Positions 34,197 to 44,883 are shown, numbered from the stretch's first letter. The stretch: DNA of 48,420 nucleotides from CAZXEU01 sp964639665 (GCA_964639665.1 CAZXEU010000165.1:1-48420); one strand, 5' to 3'. A program made the numbers and translations. The notes: generated from the letters alone by a model not told the origin.

Positions 34197-35042
34197 ATGC
34201 AATCATACGCCAACGACCGCGTGCTGGTAAGCACAGACTGGGTAGCGGCGCGCCTTGACGGGAACGATTCCATCCGTCTGGTGGAATCCAACGAGGACGT
34301 GCTGCTCTACAGCACCGGACACATTCCGGGTGCCGTCCATATCGACTGGGTCAATGATCTCAATGACCAGCTCGTGCGGGACTACGTCGGGCACATCAGG
34401 TTTGCCGAGCTGTGTGCGGAAAAAGGAATCAGCAATGATACGACGGTCGTCTTCTACGGTGACAAGAGCAACTGGTGGGCCTGCTATGCCTTCTGGGTAT
34501 TCAAGCTCTACGGCCACGCGGACTGTCGGATCATGAACGGCGGAAGGAGCAAGTGGCTGGCTGAAGGGCGCCCCATGACCAAGGACGTGGCGGCGTATCC
34601 GCCGACCAAGTACGAAGCGCAGCCCCAGGACCGTTCTGTTCGTGCATTCAGGGATGAGGTGCTTGCGCATCAGCAGGCTGGCTTGCCACTGGTCGATGTG
34701 CGCTCTCCCGCCGAATTCAATGGTACGCTGCTTCACATGCCGGCGTATCCCCAGGAGGGCGCACTGCGGGGAGGACATATTCCCGGCGCGAGCAACATTC
34801 CCTGGAGCCGGGCAGCCCGGGAAGACGCCACGTTCAAGAGCCGCGAGGAGCTGGAAGCTATTTATCTTGAGGAGCAGGGACTTTCAAAGGACGCTGATAC
34901 AATCGCGTACTGCCGGATTGGCGAGCGCAGCAGCCACTCCTGGTTTGTTCTAACGTACCTTCTGGGGTTTACCAACGTGCGCAACTACGATGGGTCATGG
35001 ACCGAGTGGGGCAACCTGGTTGGTGTGCCCATCGAGAAGTAG
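34197..35042 (+). CDS. thiosulfate sulfurtransferase (two-domain rhodanese)
   Basis: Two rhodanese domains are joined. The N-terminal one is inactive (FYGDKSNWW, Asp instead of the catalytic Cys). The C-terminal one carries the active loop CRIGERSSHSW with Cys239. The CRxGxR form is the thiosulfate-preferring type, while 3-mercaptopyruvate enzymes have CGxGxT. SGHIPGA-type sequences appear in both domains (STGHIPGAVHIDW and GGHIPGASNIPW). The start is ATG 34197 (MQSYANDRV); the frame opens upstream at 34149. The TAG stop overlaps the GTG start of sufE (TAGTG), so the two are translationally coupled. Confidence 0.92.
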   Translation: MQSYANDRVLVSTDWVAARLDGNDSIRLVESNEDVLLYSTGHIPGAVHIDWVNDLNDQLVRDYVGHIRFAELCAEKGISNDTTVVFYGDKSNWWACYAFWVFKLYGHADCRIMNGGRSKWLAEGRPMTKDVAAYPPTKYEAQPQDRSVRAFRDEVLAHQQAGLPLVDVRSPAEFNGTLLHMPAYPQEGALRGGHIPGASNIPWSRAAREDATFKSREELEAIYLEEQGLSKDADTIAYCRIGERSSHSWFVLTYLLGFTNVRNYDGSWTEWGNLVGVPIEK

Positions 35043-35458
35043 TGACGCGCCTTGAGGCCATTGCGGCGGAGCTTCAATCGGTGGATGATGCCACCCGCCT
35101 GGAGCTGCTGCTGGATTACGCGAATGCGCTGCCTCCGCTTCCGGAGGCATACCATGCGCTCCGCGATGCCGGTGTGGGAATGGTCCACGAGTGCCAGTCA
35201 CCCGTTTTCCTGTTGGTGGAAGTAGCGAACGATATGGTTCGTCTGCGCGCCGACGTACCGCGGGAGGCGCCGACCGCCAGGAGTTTTGTAACGCTGCTAC
35301 TGCGGTCCTTTGACGGTGAGAGGCCGGCGGCAGTGCTGGCGGCGCCCGACGACATCCTGCCGCTGTTCTGCCTCACCCACATACTCGGGATGCAGCGAAC
35401 CCGCGGCCTGCGGGCCATTTACCAGCGTGTCAAGCAGGAGGTGGCGCGCCAGCTGTGA
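35042..35458 (+). CDS. sufE: SufE family sulfur acceptor protein
   Basis: SufE accepts persulfide sulfur from cysteine desulfurase SufS and delivers it to Fe-S cluster assembly. This 138-residue protein has the acceptor cysteine at position 51 in ECQSPVF, the same position as in E. coli SufE, and the typical opening TRLEAIAAELQSVDDATRLELLLDYA. The GTG start at 35042 overlaps the stop of the sulfurtransferase. No sufS is present in the window, so the linkage to a rhodanese is notable. The 3' end overlaps the convergent nucleoside hydrolase gene by 29 bp. Confidence 0.9.
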   Translation: MTRLEAIAAELQSVDDATRLELLLDYANALPPLPEAYHALRDAGVGMVHECQSPVFLLVEVANDMVRLRADVPREAPTARSFVTLLLRSFDGERPAAVLAAPDDILPLFCLTHILGMQRTRGLRAIYQRVKQEVARQL

Positions 35459-36320
35459 CCGTACGCGCAAAAATCGTTTCGAACACATCCGGGTTCGCTT
35501 CATAGGCTACGCGCACGGGACTGCATGTCGTGCGCCTTGCTATGCCGCGGCGTACGTGCACCCCGTGGTACCGGGCCTTGACCACCTCCGGGTGGGTGAG
35601 CGCGACGGCCGCCAGCGGATCCCACGCATGGACCTCATGCCCCAGGCGCCGGATCAGGCCCGATATGAAGCCGGCAAGGGGCCTGTTTGACGCCTGCTCG
35701 ATGCGCTGTGCCAGCGATTCCGAGAGGAGTACCTGCTGCGCCGCATCCAGCGTGATGAGCGTCATGGGGACCCCAAGCGAGCACACTTGGTCCGCAGCTG
35801 CAGAGTCTGCAAAGAAATTCCACTCGCCTCCGGTCTCGCCGGAAACGTTGCCCGGATGCTCGAATGCGCCTCCCATTGCCACTATGTCGTGCAGTGCAGG
35901 CCCGCTGCCGGCGAGGGCCAGATTCGTAAGTGCACCCAGGGTCAGCATGCGCACTGGACGGGTGCCATGCCCGAGACGCGATCGCAGGTAAGAGACGGCA
36001 TCCATATCCCGCGGCCTTCCCCGTGTTTCAGGCAGGAGGTCCTCCGGCAGGGAGCCCGCCCGCTCGCGCCATGATTTTGGGAACGCCCTGCCACCGGGGA
36101 GAGGATGTTGCTCGCCGACATAGACGGGCGTGGATGTCTGGTCCGCCATGGCCAGTAGCCGGAGCACGTTCCGGGCTCCGCACTCGCCGCCGGCGATACC
36201 ATAGCCGATGGTGACGGCTTCGATGACTACGTCGGCGCAGGAGAGCAGGTATGCAACGGCGATCAGATCGTCCGGTCCGGCGTCCGTGTCCACGATGACG
36301 TTGCGAATGCTATGCGTCAT
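35430..36320 (-). CDS. inosine-uridine-type nucleoside hydrolase
   Basis: This enzyme cleaves nucleosides to free base and ribose. The calcium-binding motif is near the N-terminus as DTDAGPDD (Asp11-Asp18); families normally have DTDPGxDD, so Pro is replaced by Ala. Other motifs are MLTLGALTNLALA, IVAMGGAF and EVHAWDPLAAV near the C-terminus, which supplies the last Asp ligand. No signal peptide is seen, so it is probably cytoplasmic. Its start overlaps gnd by 11 bp, making it the last gene of a five-gene minus-strand operon. Confidence 0.9.
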   Translation of the reverse strand: MTHSIRNVIVDTDAGPDDLIAVAYLLSCADVVIEAVTIGYGIAGGECGARNVLRLLAMADQTSTPVYVGEQHPLPGGRAFPKSWRERAGSLPEDLLPETRGRPRDMDAVSYLRSRLGHGTRPVRMLTLGALTNLALAGSGPALHDIVAMGGAFEHPGNVSGETGGEWNFFADSAAADQVCSLGVPMTLITLDAAQQVLLSESLAQRIEQASNRPLAGFISGLIRRLGHEVHAWDPLAAVALTHPEVVKARYHGVHVRRGIARRTTCSPVRVAYEANPDVFETIFARTVTAGAPPPA

Positions 36321-37770
36321 ACGTGCCTGCGGTCACCGCGCCGCCGGTCCCGGTCCAGTTCGTGTGGTACGCTTCGCCTTGCGGCCTGTCCGTTCTCTCA
36401 TAGGTATGTGCCCCGAAGTAGTCCCGCTGCGCCTGGATAAGATGGGCACCTCCCCGCTCGCGGCGGTACCCGTCATAGAAGGCGAGAGCACTGGCGAGAG
36501 CGGGAACGGGCAGGCCGTTCAGGGCGGCCATCGACACAATCCTGCGCCACGATGGCAGCGCGCGCCGGACTTCTTCCCGGAAATAAGGGGCGAGCAGCAG
36601 ATTCTCCAGGCCGGGATCGTCGGCAAAGGCATCCTTGATCCGGCCCAGGAAGGCGCTTCGGATGATGCACCCGCCACGCCAGAGAAGTGCGATGTTGCCG
36701 AAGGCGAGGCTCCACCGGTAGCGGGCGGCCGCTGCGCGCAGCAGCATGTATCCCTGGGCATAGGAAAGAATCTTGGCGCCGTAGACGGCCTGCTGAAGAT
36801 CCCCGACCAGGCCCGAGCGATTGCGCACCGCATCGGCGGCGCCGCCCGTGAGAGCACGCGAAGCCGTGCTCCTTTCGTGCGTCAGAGCAGACAGGAAACG
36901 CGCAAAGACGGCCTCGCCAATCAGCGTAAGCGGTATGCCCAGCTCAAGCGCCGCCTTCGCCGTCCACTTGCCGGTTCCCTTTTGTCCTGCACTGTCGCGG
37001 ATGTAGTCCAGAACGGCGCGTCCGTCCTCGTCCCGGTAGGCCAGGATGTCCCGCGTGATTTCGATGAGGTACGAATCCAGCTTTCCTTCATTCCAGGAGC
37101 CGAATACGGCGGCGATCTCAGTGTTGGACATACCCATCAGCTCCTTCATGAAGAGGTAGGCCTCCCCAATGATCTGCATGTCCCCGTACTCGATTCCGTT
37201 GTGCACCATCTTGACGAAGTGGCCCGCGCCATCCGGTCCCACCCAGTCACAACACGGCGCACCGCCTTCGACCTTGGCGGCTATGTCCTGAAAGATGTGC
37301 CTCACGTGGGGCCATGCTGCAGGTGAGCCCCCGGGCATGATGGAAGGGCCGTGGCGAGCACCTTCCTCGCCGCCGGAAACTCCGGTGCCGATGTACAGCA
37401 GGCCATGATCCTCCACGTACCGCGTGCGGCGAATGGTGTCGAGATAATTGGAGTTTCCTCCATCAATAATGATGTCTCCGGCCTCGAGAAGGGGCAGCAG
37501 CCTATCGATATAGGCGTCCACCGGATCTCCGGCCTTGACCAGCAGCATCACCCGGCGCGGCCGCTTCAGGACGTGTGTCAGCTCAGCCAGGGAATGGGTG
37601 CCTTGCACGCGCGTGCCGCGCGCCCCGCCAGACAGGAATTCGTCCACCCTGGCCTTCGTCCGGTTGTAGACGGCTACATTGTAGCCGTGGTCGTTCATGT
37701 TCAGCACCAGGTTCTGGCCCATGACGGCCAGGCCGACAAGACCAATGTCGGCTTGCGCAGCGTCTGTCAT
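36310..37770 (-). CDS. gnd: 6-phosphogluconate dehydrogenase (decarboxylating)
   Basis: This enzyme oxidatively decarboxylates 6-phosphogluconate to ribulose 5-phosphate in the pentose phosphate pathway. The Rossmann start IGLVGLAVMGQNLVLNM, the signature TGVSGGEEGARHGPSIMPGG and the catalytic stretch HFVKMVHNGIEYGDMQ are intact. The C-terminal RDYFGAHTYERTD is as in E. coli Gnd. The 486 residues are slightly longer than usual (about 468) because of a short C-terminal tail (GTGGAVTAG). It starts 6 bp after a DUF1501 gene and overlaps the nucleoside hydrolase gene. No zwf is nearby. Confidence 0.96.
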   Translation of the reverse strand: MTDAAQADIGLVGLAVMGQNLVLNMNDHGYNVAVYNRTKARVDEFLSGGARGTRVQGTHSLAELTHVLKRPRRVMLLVKAGDPVDAYIDRLLPLLEAGDIIIDGGNSNYLDTIRRTRYVEDHGLLYIGTGVSGGEEGARHGPSIMPGGSPAAWPHVRHIFQDIAAKVEGGAPCCDWVGPDGAGHFVKMVHNGIEYGDMQIIGEAYLFMKELMGMSNTEIAAVFGSWNEGKLDSYLIEITRDILAYRDEDGRAVLDYIRDSAGQKGTGKWTAKAALELGIPLTLIGEAVFARFLSALTHERSTASRALTGGAADAVRNRSGLVGDLQQAVYGAKILSYAQGYMLLRAAAARYRWSLAFGNIALLWRGGCIIRSAFLGRIKDAFADDPGLENLLLAPYFREEVRRALPSWRRIVSMAALNGLPVPALASALAFYDGYRRERGGAHLIQAQRDYFGAHTYERTDRPQGEAYHTNWTGTGGAVTAGTYDA

Positions 37771-37776
37771 CCTTCT

Positions 37777-39216
<1,440 letters not shown>

Positions 39217-39218
39217 CG

Positions 39219-41741
39219 TTACTGCCTGGTTATGGTCTCGTCCAGATTCAGCAGCATGGAGGCGAGCGCTGTGTACGATGCGTGCTCGCCTGGCTCCAGA
39301 TCGGTCCGCCGCGGCTTGTCTCCGACGGCAAGTAAGGCTAAGGCGGCCTCCGGATCGGCTGCATATCCACCTTGAAGGACTTCGAGGCGCCGAAGGAGAA
39401 TCTGTATCTCTTCGGAATCGGGCTCTCGCGACGTGGCAAGAAGGAAGCCGTGTCGAATCCGGCTCTCGTTGTCCGTGCCGGCTGACATCATGCGCTCCGC
39501 CATGAAGCGGGCAGCCTCTACGTACGTAATGTCGTTAAGCGTTGTCAGGGCGTGGAGCGGCGTGTTGGTGCGGACACTTCGCACCGTGCATACCTGCCGG
39601 TTTGCATTGTCAAAGAGCGTGGTAGGGCCGACAATGCGTCGCCAGAACGTATAGATGCTGCGCCGATGCAGCGCGCTGCCGGAGTCCTGTTCGTACACGG
39701 TTTGCCCAAATGTAGCTTCGGACCAGATGCCTTCTGGCTGATAAGGGAATACCGGAGGGCCGCCAAGGGAATCAACCAGGAGCCCGCTCATGGCAAGTGC
39801 CTGGTCGCGTATCATCCATGCGGGCAGGCGCAGACGCGGTCCTCTGGCGAGCAGGCGGTTTTCCGGATCACGTTCCGCCAATTCGGGGGGCAAGACGGAG
39901 CTTTGCCGGTACGTGGCGCTGGTAACGATCTTGCGCAGCAGAGCCTTTACGTCCCAGCCGCTTTCCATGAAGTCGACGGCGAGAAAGTCCAGCAGTTGCG
40001 GATGCGAGGGGAGCTCGCCCTGGACGCCAAAGTCCTCGGCTGTCTTGACCAGCCCGTTACCGAAGAATGCCTGCCAGAACCGGTTTACGGTGACCCTGGC
40101 CGTAAGCGGATGCTCCTCCGAGACCAGCCACTTCGCCAGCGCCAGCCGGTCTGGCATGCCTGCGCCGACAAGCGGAGGAAGGAATGACGGCACAGCTGCC
40201 TCCACTGCATCCGTCGGCTGGTTGTAGGCACCGCTTGCAAGCACGTAGGTCTGGCGCCGTTCCGCGAGCTGATCCATCACCATGACCAGTGTACTTTGAT
40301 CCAGCTGCGCGCTACGCGCACGATTGGCCTCTCGAAGGCCTGTCAGCGCGTCCTCGTAGCCCGGGTGTTCCGGAGCCAGGTCCCTGAGCAGCAGGTCGAG
40401 ATAGTAGCCGCTCCGCTCGCTCGGCGCAAGGCGAAGCGCGTCCACATGCTCCCCGAGCAGGCCGGAAGCGAGGGGGGAATCGCCGGGCGTCTCGCCCGGC
40501 CCGTGTGGGAAAATCTCGGATTCCCGGTCCCTCACACGCGAGCCAGCCTGGGCCACGGCGTGCTCGAGTTGCGCAAGGCGCGCCCGGGCGCTCGCATCAC
40601 TGACATCAAGCACGGGCGGCACCTTGCCATTGAATCCGCTTCCCGTTTCGGACGTCTGGTTAAAGAAATCGAACAGACTGTAATACTCGCGCTGGGAGAG
40701 CGGATCAAACTTGTGATCATGGCATCGGGCGCACGTGAGCGTAAGTCCCATCCAGACCGTCCCCACCGTCTCCACGCGATCAAATACATTCTCCACACGA
40801 GTCTCTTCGGGAATGCGGCCGCCCTCGCCGTTGTACATGTGGTTGCGATTGAAGCCTGTGGCAATCACCTGGTCCGTATCCGGCTCATCCAGCAGATCAC
40901 CGGCGAGCTGCTCCACAGTGAATTCGTCGTAGGGCATGTTGGCGTTAATGGCACGGATAACCCAGTCCCGCCAGGGCCACATGGTGCGGACGGGATCGCC
41001 CTGGTACCCGTTTGTATCGGCGTACCGCGCGGCATCCAGCCAGTCCCATGCCCACCGCTCACCATAACGGGAAGATGCCAGGAGCCTGTCCACGACGCGC
41101 TCGTACGCGTTCGCTGAATCATCGCCCAGGAATGCATCCAGCTCCTCGAGCATCGGCGGAAGCCCCGTGAGGTCCAGCGTCACCCGGCGGAGCAGCGTGG
41201 CACGGGTGGCCTCGGCTGAAGGCACCATGTGATGCCGCTCCAGCCTGCCGAGTACGAAGTGATCGATCTCATTGCGTGGCCACTCCGGGTGATTCGTTTC
41301 AGGAAGCGCCGGCTTGTCGGGTGTAACAAACGACCAGTGCTCCTTGACGCTGGCCCCCTGCTCGATCCACCTGCCCAGGATGGCTATTTCTCGCGCGGAC
41401 AGCGACAGGTTTGACTCCTGCGGCGGCATCCGGAAGTCGATATCCCGGGACGAAACGCGACGGTATAGCGGGCTCTTGCCGCGATTGCCGGGGACTACGG
41501 GCGCTGACCCGCTGGAAAGAAGGCTGTCGAGAAGCCCCTCCTCCGAGTCCAGACGCAGCTCAGCCTGGCGCGCTGCTGCATCCGGTCCGTGGCAGGCGTA
41601 GCAGCGATCCGAGAGAATCGGCTTGACGTGAAAGTTGTAGTCCACCAGCTCCGGAAGCGGGTCGCCGCGCCCGGAGCAGGCCGCTATCGAGACCAGAAGA
41701 CACGCAATTGCAATTTCCCGGGGCATGGCGCTCTTCTTCAC
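39219..41741 (-). CDS. PSCyt1-PSCyt2-PSD1 lipoprotein (DUF1549/DUF1553), short form
   Basis: This is a second member of the family, 840 residues. A lipobox (SIAAC, Cys22) and the heme-type motif CYACH (47-51) lie at the N-terminus. DUF1549 contains LTCARCHDHKFDPLSQREYY, and DUF1553 contains VTVNRFWQAFFGNGLVKTAEDFG. It lacks the roughly 200-residue beta-sandwich insert of the 14-kb copy; in its place is a helical segment near 370-480. The start GTG 41741 overlaps the sulfatase stop as GTGA. ATG 41726 (MPREIA) is an alternative, preceded by AAGAAG. It is the second gene of the operon. Confidence 0.9.
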   Translation of the reverse strand: MKKSAMPREIAIACLLVSIAACSGRGDPLPELVDYNFHVKPILSDRCYACHGPDAAARQAELRLDSEEGLLDSLLSSGSAPVVPGNRGKSPLYRRVSSRDIDFRMPPQESNLSLSAREIAILGRWIEQGASVKEHWSFVTPDKPALPETNHPEWPRNEIDHFVLGRLERHHMVPSAEATRATLLRRVTLDLTGLPPMLEELDAFLGDDSANAYERVVDRLLASSRYGERWAWDWLDAARYADTNGYQGDPVRTMWPWRDWVIRAINANMPYDEFTVEQLAGDLLDEPDTDQVIATGFNRNHMYNGEGGRIPEETRVENVFDRVETVGTVWMGLTLTCARCHDHKFDPLSQREYYSLFDFFNQTSETGSGFNGKVPPVLDVSDASARARLAQLEHAVAQAGSRVRDRESEIFPHGPGETPGDSPLASGLLGEHVDALRLAPSERSGYYLDLLLRDLAPEHPGYEDALTGLREANRARSAQLDQSTLVMVMDQLAERRQTYVLASGAYNQPTDAVEAAVPSFLPPLVGAGMPDRLALAKWLVSEEHPLTARVTVNRFWQAFFGNGLVKTAEDFGVQGELPSHPQLLDFLAVDFMESGWDVKALLRKIVTSATYRQSSVLPPELAERDPENRLLARGPRLRLPAWMIRDQALAMSGLLVDSLGGPPVFPYQPEGIWSEATFGQTVYEQDSGSALHRRSIYTFWRRIVGPTTLFDNANRQVCTVRSVRTNTPLHALTTLNDITYVEAARFMAERMMSAGTDNESRIRHGFLLATSREPDSEEIQILLRRLEVLQGGYAADPEAALALLAVGDKPRRTDLEPGEHASYTALASMLLNLDETITRQ

Positions 41742-43156
41742 TGCGCAGCCGATGCCGCTACGCGGCCGGGTTTCCTGGTGTCAGAGCCTTCAAAGCCGCT
41801 GAGACGGTCCCCGAGGAGACTGCGCTGGCGGTCCGCAAGCGCAGTGAGGCGTGCGACTACATCCGGGTATTCAGCGGCCACATTCCGCGATTCCCCGATG
41901 TCATTCTCCAAGTCGAATAGCTCAAGGCCGATTGATGCCATTTCATACTTGCCCGGAATGCCGTCCTTCCCGGGAGCCTGTCCGCGCATGGTGCGGTACG
42001 TATGGGGAAACTGCAGCTTCCATCTGCCGCTTCGAACCGCATGCAGTTCGCTGGTCCTGTACCAGAAGTAATAGGCTTCTTGCGGAGATGTAGCGGTTTG
42101 ACCCGTTAGCAGCGACCAAATATCCTTGCCGTCGATGGGGTGCGGGGGCAACTCTGCGCCTATCAGGCCCGCAAGGGTAGGGAAGATGTCAATATTCATG
42201 GCAGGCGTGTCCACGATAAGGCCCCGCGGAAGCTTCTCCGGCCACATGGCCAGGAAGGGTACGCGCACGCCCCCTTCAAATGCCGTACCCTTGCCTTCCC
42301 TCAGCGGACCGGCAAGTCCTGCGTGGTTGCCGTAACTCAGCCACGGTCCGTTGTCGGATGCGAACAGAACGAGTGTATTGTGGGCAACACCGGTTTCCTC
42401 GAGGCTGCGCAAGATCTCGCCGGCGGACCAGTCGATTTCATGAATAACGTCACCGTAGAGACCGGAGCCGCTCTTGCCGCTACGCTCATCTGACACAAAT
42501 AGCGGCACGTGCGGCATGGGATGAGCCAGATACAGAAAGAAGGGCGTTGCGGCTGCGGCGCTTTGCCGAATGAAAGCCACCGACCGTTCGGTGAAGTCCG
42601 TCGTGAAGCGCGACTGGTCGGTGTTGTATCCGACGATGGTCTCGCCCTCAATGGTAGGCAAGTCTCCCCAGGCATCCGGGCTTTCCGGATGGAATGGCCA
42701 CATGTCATTGGAATAGGGGATCCCGTAGTAGTCATCAAAGCCGTTGCGCGTGGGCAGGAACGGCTCATGGTGGCCAAGATGCCACTTTCCGTAGACGGCC
42801 GTGGCATAACCGCGGGACTGGAATAGCTCCCCGAGAGTAACCTCGTCCGCGTGTATGCCGTGTCTGCTGGATGGCCCGAGCGCCCCGTGCAGACCGATCC
42901 GGTTAGCGTACGCCCCGGTAAGGAGCGAGGCCCGCGAAGCCGAGCAAACGGCCTGGCTCACGTAGAAGCTGGTAAGCCGTACGCCCTCTTCGGCCATCCT
43001 GTCCAGGTTGGGGGTGGCATAGTCGGAGGCGCCGAAGGAACCGATATCTGCGTAGCCCAAATCGTCAGCATAGATCAGCACTACGTTGGGCAGGTTCGGC
43101 TGCACCTGTGCGCATGCGCCGAGCAGCAAGGGAAGCACAGCGGTGATGTGTCGCAT
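41738..43156 (-). CDS. arylsulfatase-like sulfatase, lipoprotein
   Basis: This is a formylglycine sulfatase of 472 residues with a lipobox (LLGAC, Cys15). Asp31-Asp32 in YADDLGY, the motif CSASR (Cys71, the accepted C-x-A-x-R form), YGKWHLGHHEPFLPTRNGFD and SDNGPWLSYGNH make up the active site. It ends with an alanine-rich tail rather than a typical family C-terminus. The 3' end overlaps PSCyt/PSD1 by 4 bp. It is the first gene of a five-gene operon, with a promoter-like site ending 25 bp before the ATG. The substrate is unknown. Confidence 0.93.
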   Translation of the reverse strand: MRHITAVLPLLLGACAQVQPNLPNVVLIYADDLGYADIGSFGASDYATPNLDRMAEEGVRLTSFYVSQAVCSASRASLLTGAYANRIGLHGALGPSSRHGIHADEVTLGELFQSRGYATAVYGKWHLGHHEPFLPTRNGFDDYYGIPYSNDMWPFHPESPDAWGDLPTIEGETIVGYNTDQSRFTTDFTERSVAFIRQSAAAATPFFLYLAHPMPHVPLFVSDERSGKSGSGLYGDVIHEIDWSAGEILRSLEETGVAHNTLVLFASDNGPWLSYGNHAGLAGPLREGKGTAFEGGVRVPFLAMWPEKLPRGLIVDTPAMNIDIFPTLAGLIGAELPPHPIDGKDIWSLLTGQTATSPQEAYYFWYRTSELHAVRSGRWKLQFPHTYRTMRGQAPGKDGIPGKYEMASIGLELFDLENDIGESRNVAAEYPDVVARLTALADRQRSLLGDRLSGFEGSDTRKPGRVAASAAQ

Positions 43157-43180
43157 GACCAGGCGGCTATATTCAGGTCG

Positions 43181-43213
43181 GAAAGATAGGACGTATGAGC
43201 CTTGCCGCGCGAA
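43181..43213 (-). promoter_or_regulatory. candidate promoter of the sulfatase-PSD1-DUF1501-gnd operon
   Basis: On the minus strand TTCG (43213-43210), 21 bp and TATCTTTC (43188-43181) fit the Bacteroidota pattern with one mismatch in each element. The spacer is the same 21 bp as at the other sulfatase promoter in the window. The sulfatase ATG lies 25 bp downstream. Confidence 0.42.
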
Positions 43214-43396
43214 CGCCCGCCTGCGGCTTCGAAATCTGCAGCTGGATAGCTACTTGGCGCGCCATAGGGTACATGCCAATCGTACGGATCACGGCCTGTA
43301 CCGGCGGACTGGCAGAAGGTGGCCTCCGGCCGGATGGCCGGTCTCAGGCGACGCAGCCTGTTCCAGGGCGGGCCGCCCGTCAAGGAAGGAAACCGG

Positions 43397-44818
43397 TCAA
43401 ATCGTTCTGGTCTTCCAGCGCCCGCGACGAAACATCCAGACGCCGACGACGGCAATTGCCGCCTGTGCCACGGCGATGGCGGCAAAAATGCCCGCGACTC
43501 CCATGTCGGTCATGAAGGCGAGGACATAGGCAGCCGGCAGCTGGATGAGCCAGGAGCAGATGAAGTTTATCCACGTCGGTGTCCAGGTGTCGCCGGCGCC
43601 GTTGAATGCCTGTGTAGTGACCATGCCGAACGCAAAGAGTGCATACGTGTAGCTGACTATTCGCAGGCACTGCCGGCCTGCTTCCAGCGCGCCGGCGTCG
43701 CTCGTGAACACGCCGACGATCGGCTCTGCAAACAGGAACATGCCGCAGGCCACCGCACTCAGGAACGCCATGTTCGTGAATCCTGTGATCCAGACGCTCC
43801 TGGCTGCCCGATCCGGATTGCCGGCTCCAAGGTTCTGTCCGACCAATGTCGCAGCGGCGTTTCCCATGCCCCACGCCGGCAGCAGGGCAAATACGATGAT
43901 CCGCACGGCTACCGTGTAGCCGGCGGCTGCCTGTTCGCCAAAGACATTGACAAATGCGAAGAGCGCCATGAAGCTGGCCATCCCGATCAGCGACTGAAAC
44001 ACCGCTGGTCCCGAGACTCGCAGCAGGCGAACCATGAGATCGGAAACGATTCGAAAGGCCCGCCTGGGCAGCACAATGCGGCTTTTGCCCCGGAATAGCA
44101 GGTGACACTGGTATGCAACGCCGATGCCCCGTCCTATGGATGTGGCTACCGCGGCGCCGGTAACACCCATTTCCGGGAAAGGCCCCCAACCGAAGATCAG
44201 CACGGGATCCAGCACGATGTTAAGCGTATTGGCCAGAAAGAGCACCTTGAGGGCGAGCATGGCATCGCCGGCACCCCGGAAAATGGCATTCAGTACAAAC
44301 AGCAGCAGGATTATGCCGTTGGTCCCGAAGAGGATGGCACAATACGTGGAACCAACTTCAACGACGGCCTCGGGCGTGGCGATCAGGCGGAGCATCTGCG
44401 GCGCAAAGAAGATGCCGGCGAGGCTTACCGGGATCGATACGGCCACGCATGCAATCAGGGCCTGGATCGCGACAACGCCTGCGCCCTCCGGATTCCTTTC
44501 GCCGATCCGTCGCGCAACCATGGCAGTTACGCCCATCGACAGTCCGAATCCAACCGCGAATACGAGTATTATCAGGGCGGCCGCGGCGCCGACTGCGCTG
44601 ATGGCCTCCGGTCCAAGCCTGCCGATGAAGTAGATATCGGCCAGTTCAAAGACCGACTGCATGACCATCTCCAGCACCATGGGTACGGCCAGCAGCACAA
44701 TGGCTCGCGCCATGCTGCCTGTCGTATAGTCCCGGTGCTCGCCGCGGAGGACAGCGCGGACCTCCTGCCAGAAAGGCCGGTTCTCCGCCTGCTGAGATGC
44801 GGAGGGTGGCTCAGACAT
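43397..44818 (-). CDS. MATE family multidrug/toxin efflux transporter
   Basis: This is a 12-transmembrane exporter of 473 residues driven by sodium or protons. Duplicated halves begin with YTTGSMARAIVLLAVPMVLEMVMQSV and LLRVSGPAVFQSLIGMASFMALFAF. Typical MATE motifs are LADIYFIGRLGPEAISAVG, VLNAIFRGAGDAM and TQAFNGAGDTWTPT. Substrates cannot be inferred. It is followed by a 240-bp gap carrying small GC hairpins (for example 43326-43341) without a T tract. A symmetric site lies 42-65 bp upstream of its start, a possible operator. Confidence 0.93.
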   Translation of the reverse strand: MSEPPSASQQAENRPFWQEVRAVLRGEHRDYTTGSMARAIVLLAVPMVLEMVMQSVFELADIYFIGRLGPEAISAVGAAAALIILVFAVGFGLSMGVTAMVARRIGERNPEGAGVVAIQALIACVAVSIPVSLAGIFFAPQMLRLIATPEAVVEVGSTYCAILFGTNGIILLLFVLNAIFRGAGDAMLALKVLFLANTLNIVLDPVLIFGWGPFPEMGVTGAAVATSIGRGIGVAYQCHLLFRGKSRIVLPRRAFRIVSDLMVRLLRVSGPAVFQSLIGMASFMALFAFVNVFGEQAAAGYTVAVRIIVFALLPAWGMGNAAATLVGQNLGAGNPDRAARSVWITGFTNMAFLSAVACGMFLFAEPIVGVFTSDAGALEAGRQCLRIVSYTYALFAFGMVTTQAFNGAGDTWTPTWINFICSWLIQLPAAYVLAFMTDMGVAGIFAAIAVAQAAIAVVGVWMFRRGRWKTRTI

Positions 44819-44859
44819 GAGGGCCGATCCCGGACAGCCTGCCCCCTGACCCGGCAGAG

Positions 44860-44883
44860 TCGGATCCAGCGCCTGGGATCCGA
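44860..44883. promoter_or_regulatory. inverted repeat upstream of the MATE gene, possible operator
   Basis: TCGGATCC (44860-44867) and its exact complement GGATCCGA (44876-44883) are separated by 8 bp. The site lies 42-65 bp upstream of the MATE start, and TATTAT is present directly upstream of it on the minus strand. Such a site between a -10-like box and an efflux gene suggests a repressor operator. No regulator gene is adjacent in the window. Confidence 0.33.

Noticed and set aside
43326..43341. CCGGCC-GGAT-GGCCGG hairpin after the MATE gene, considered as a terminator
   Set aside because: No T tract on the minus strand; GC hairpins of this size are expected by chance here.
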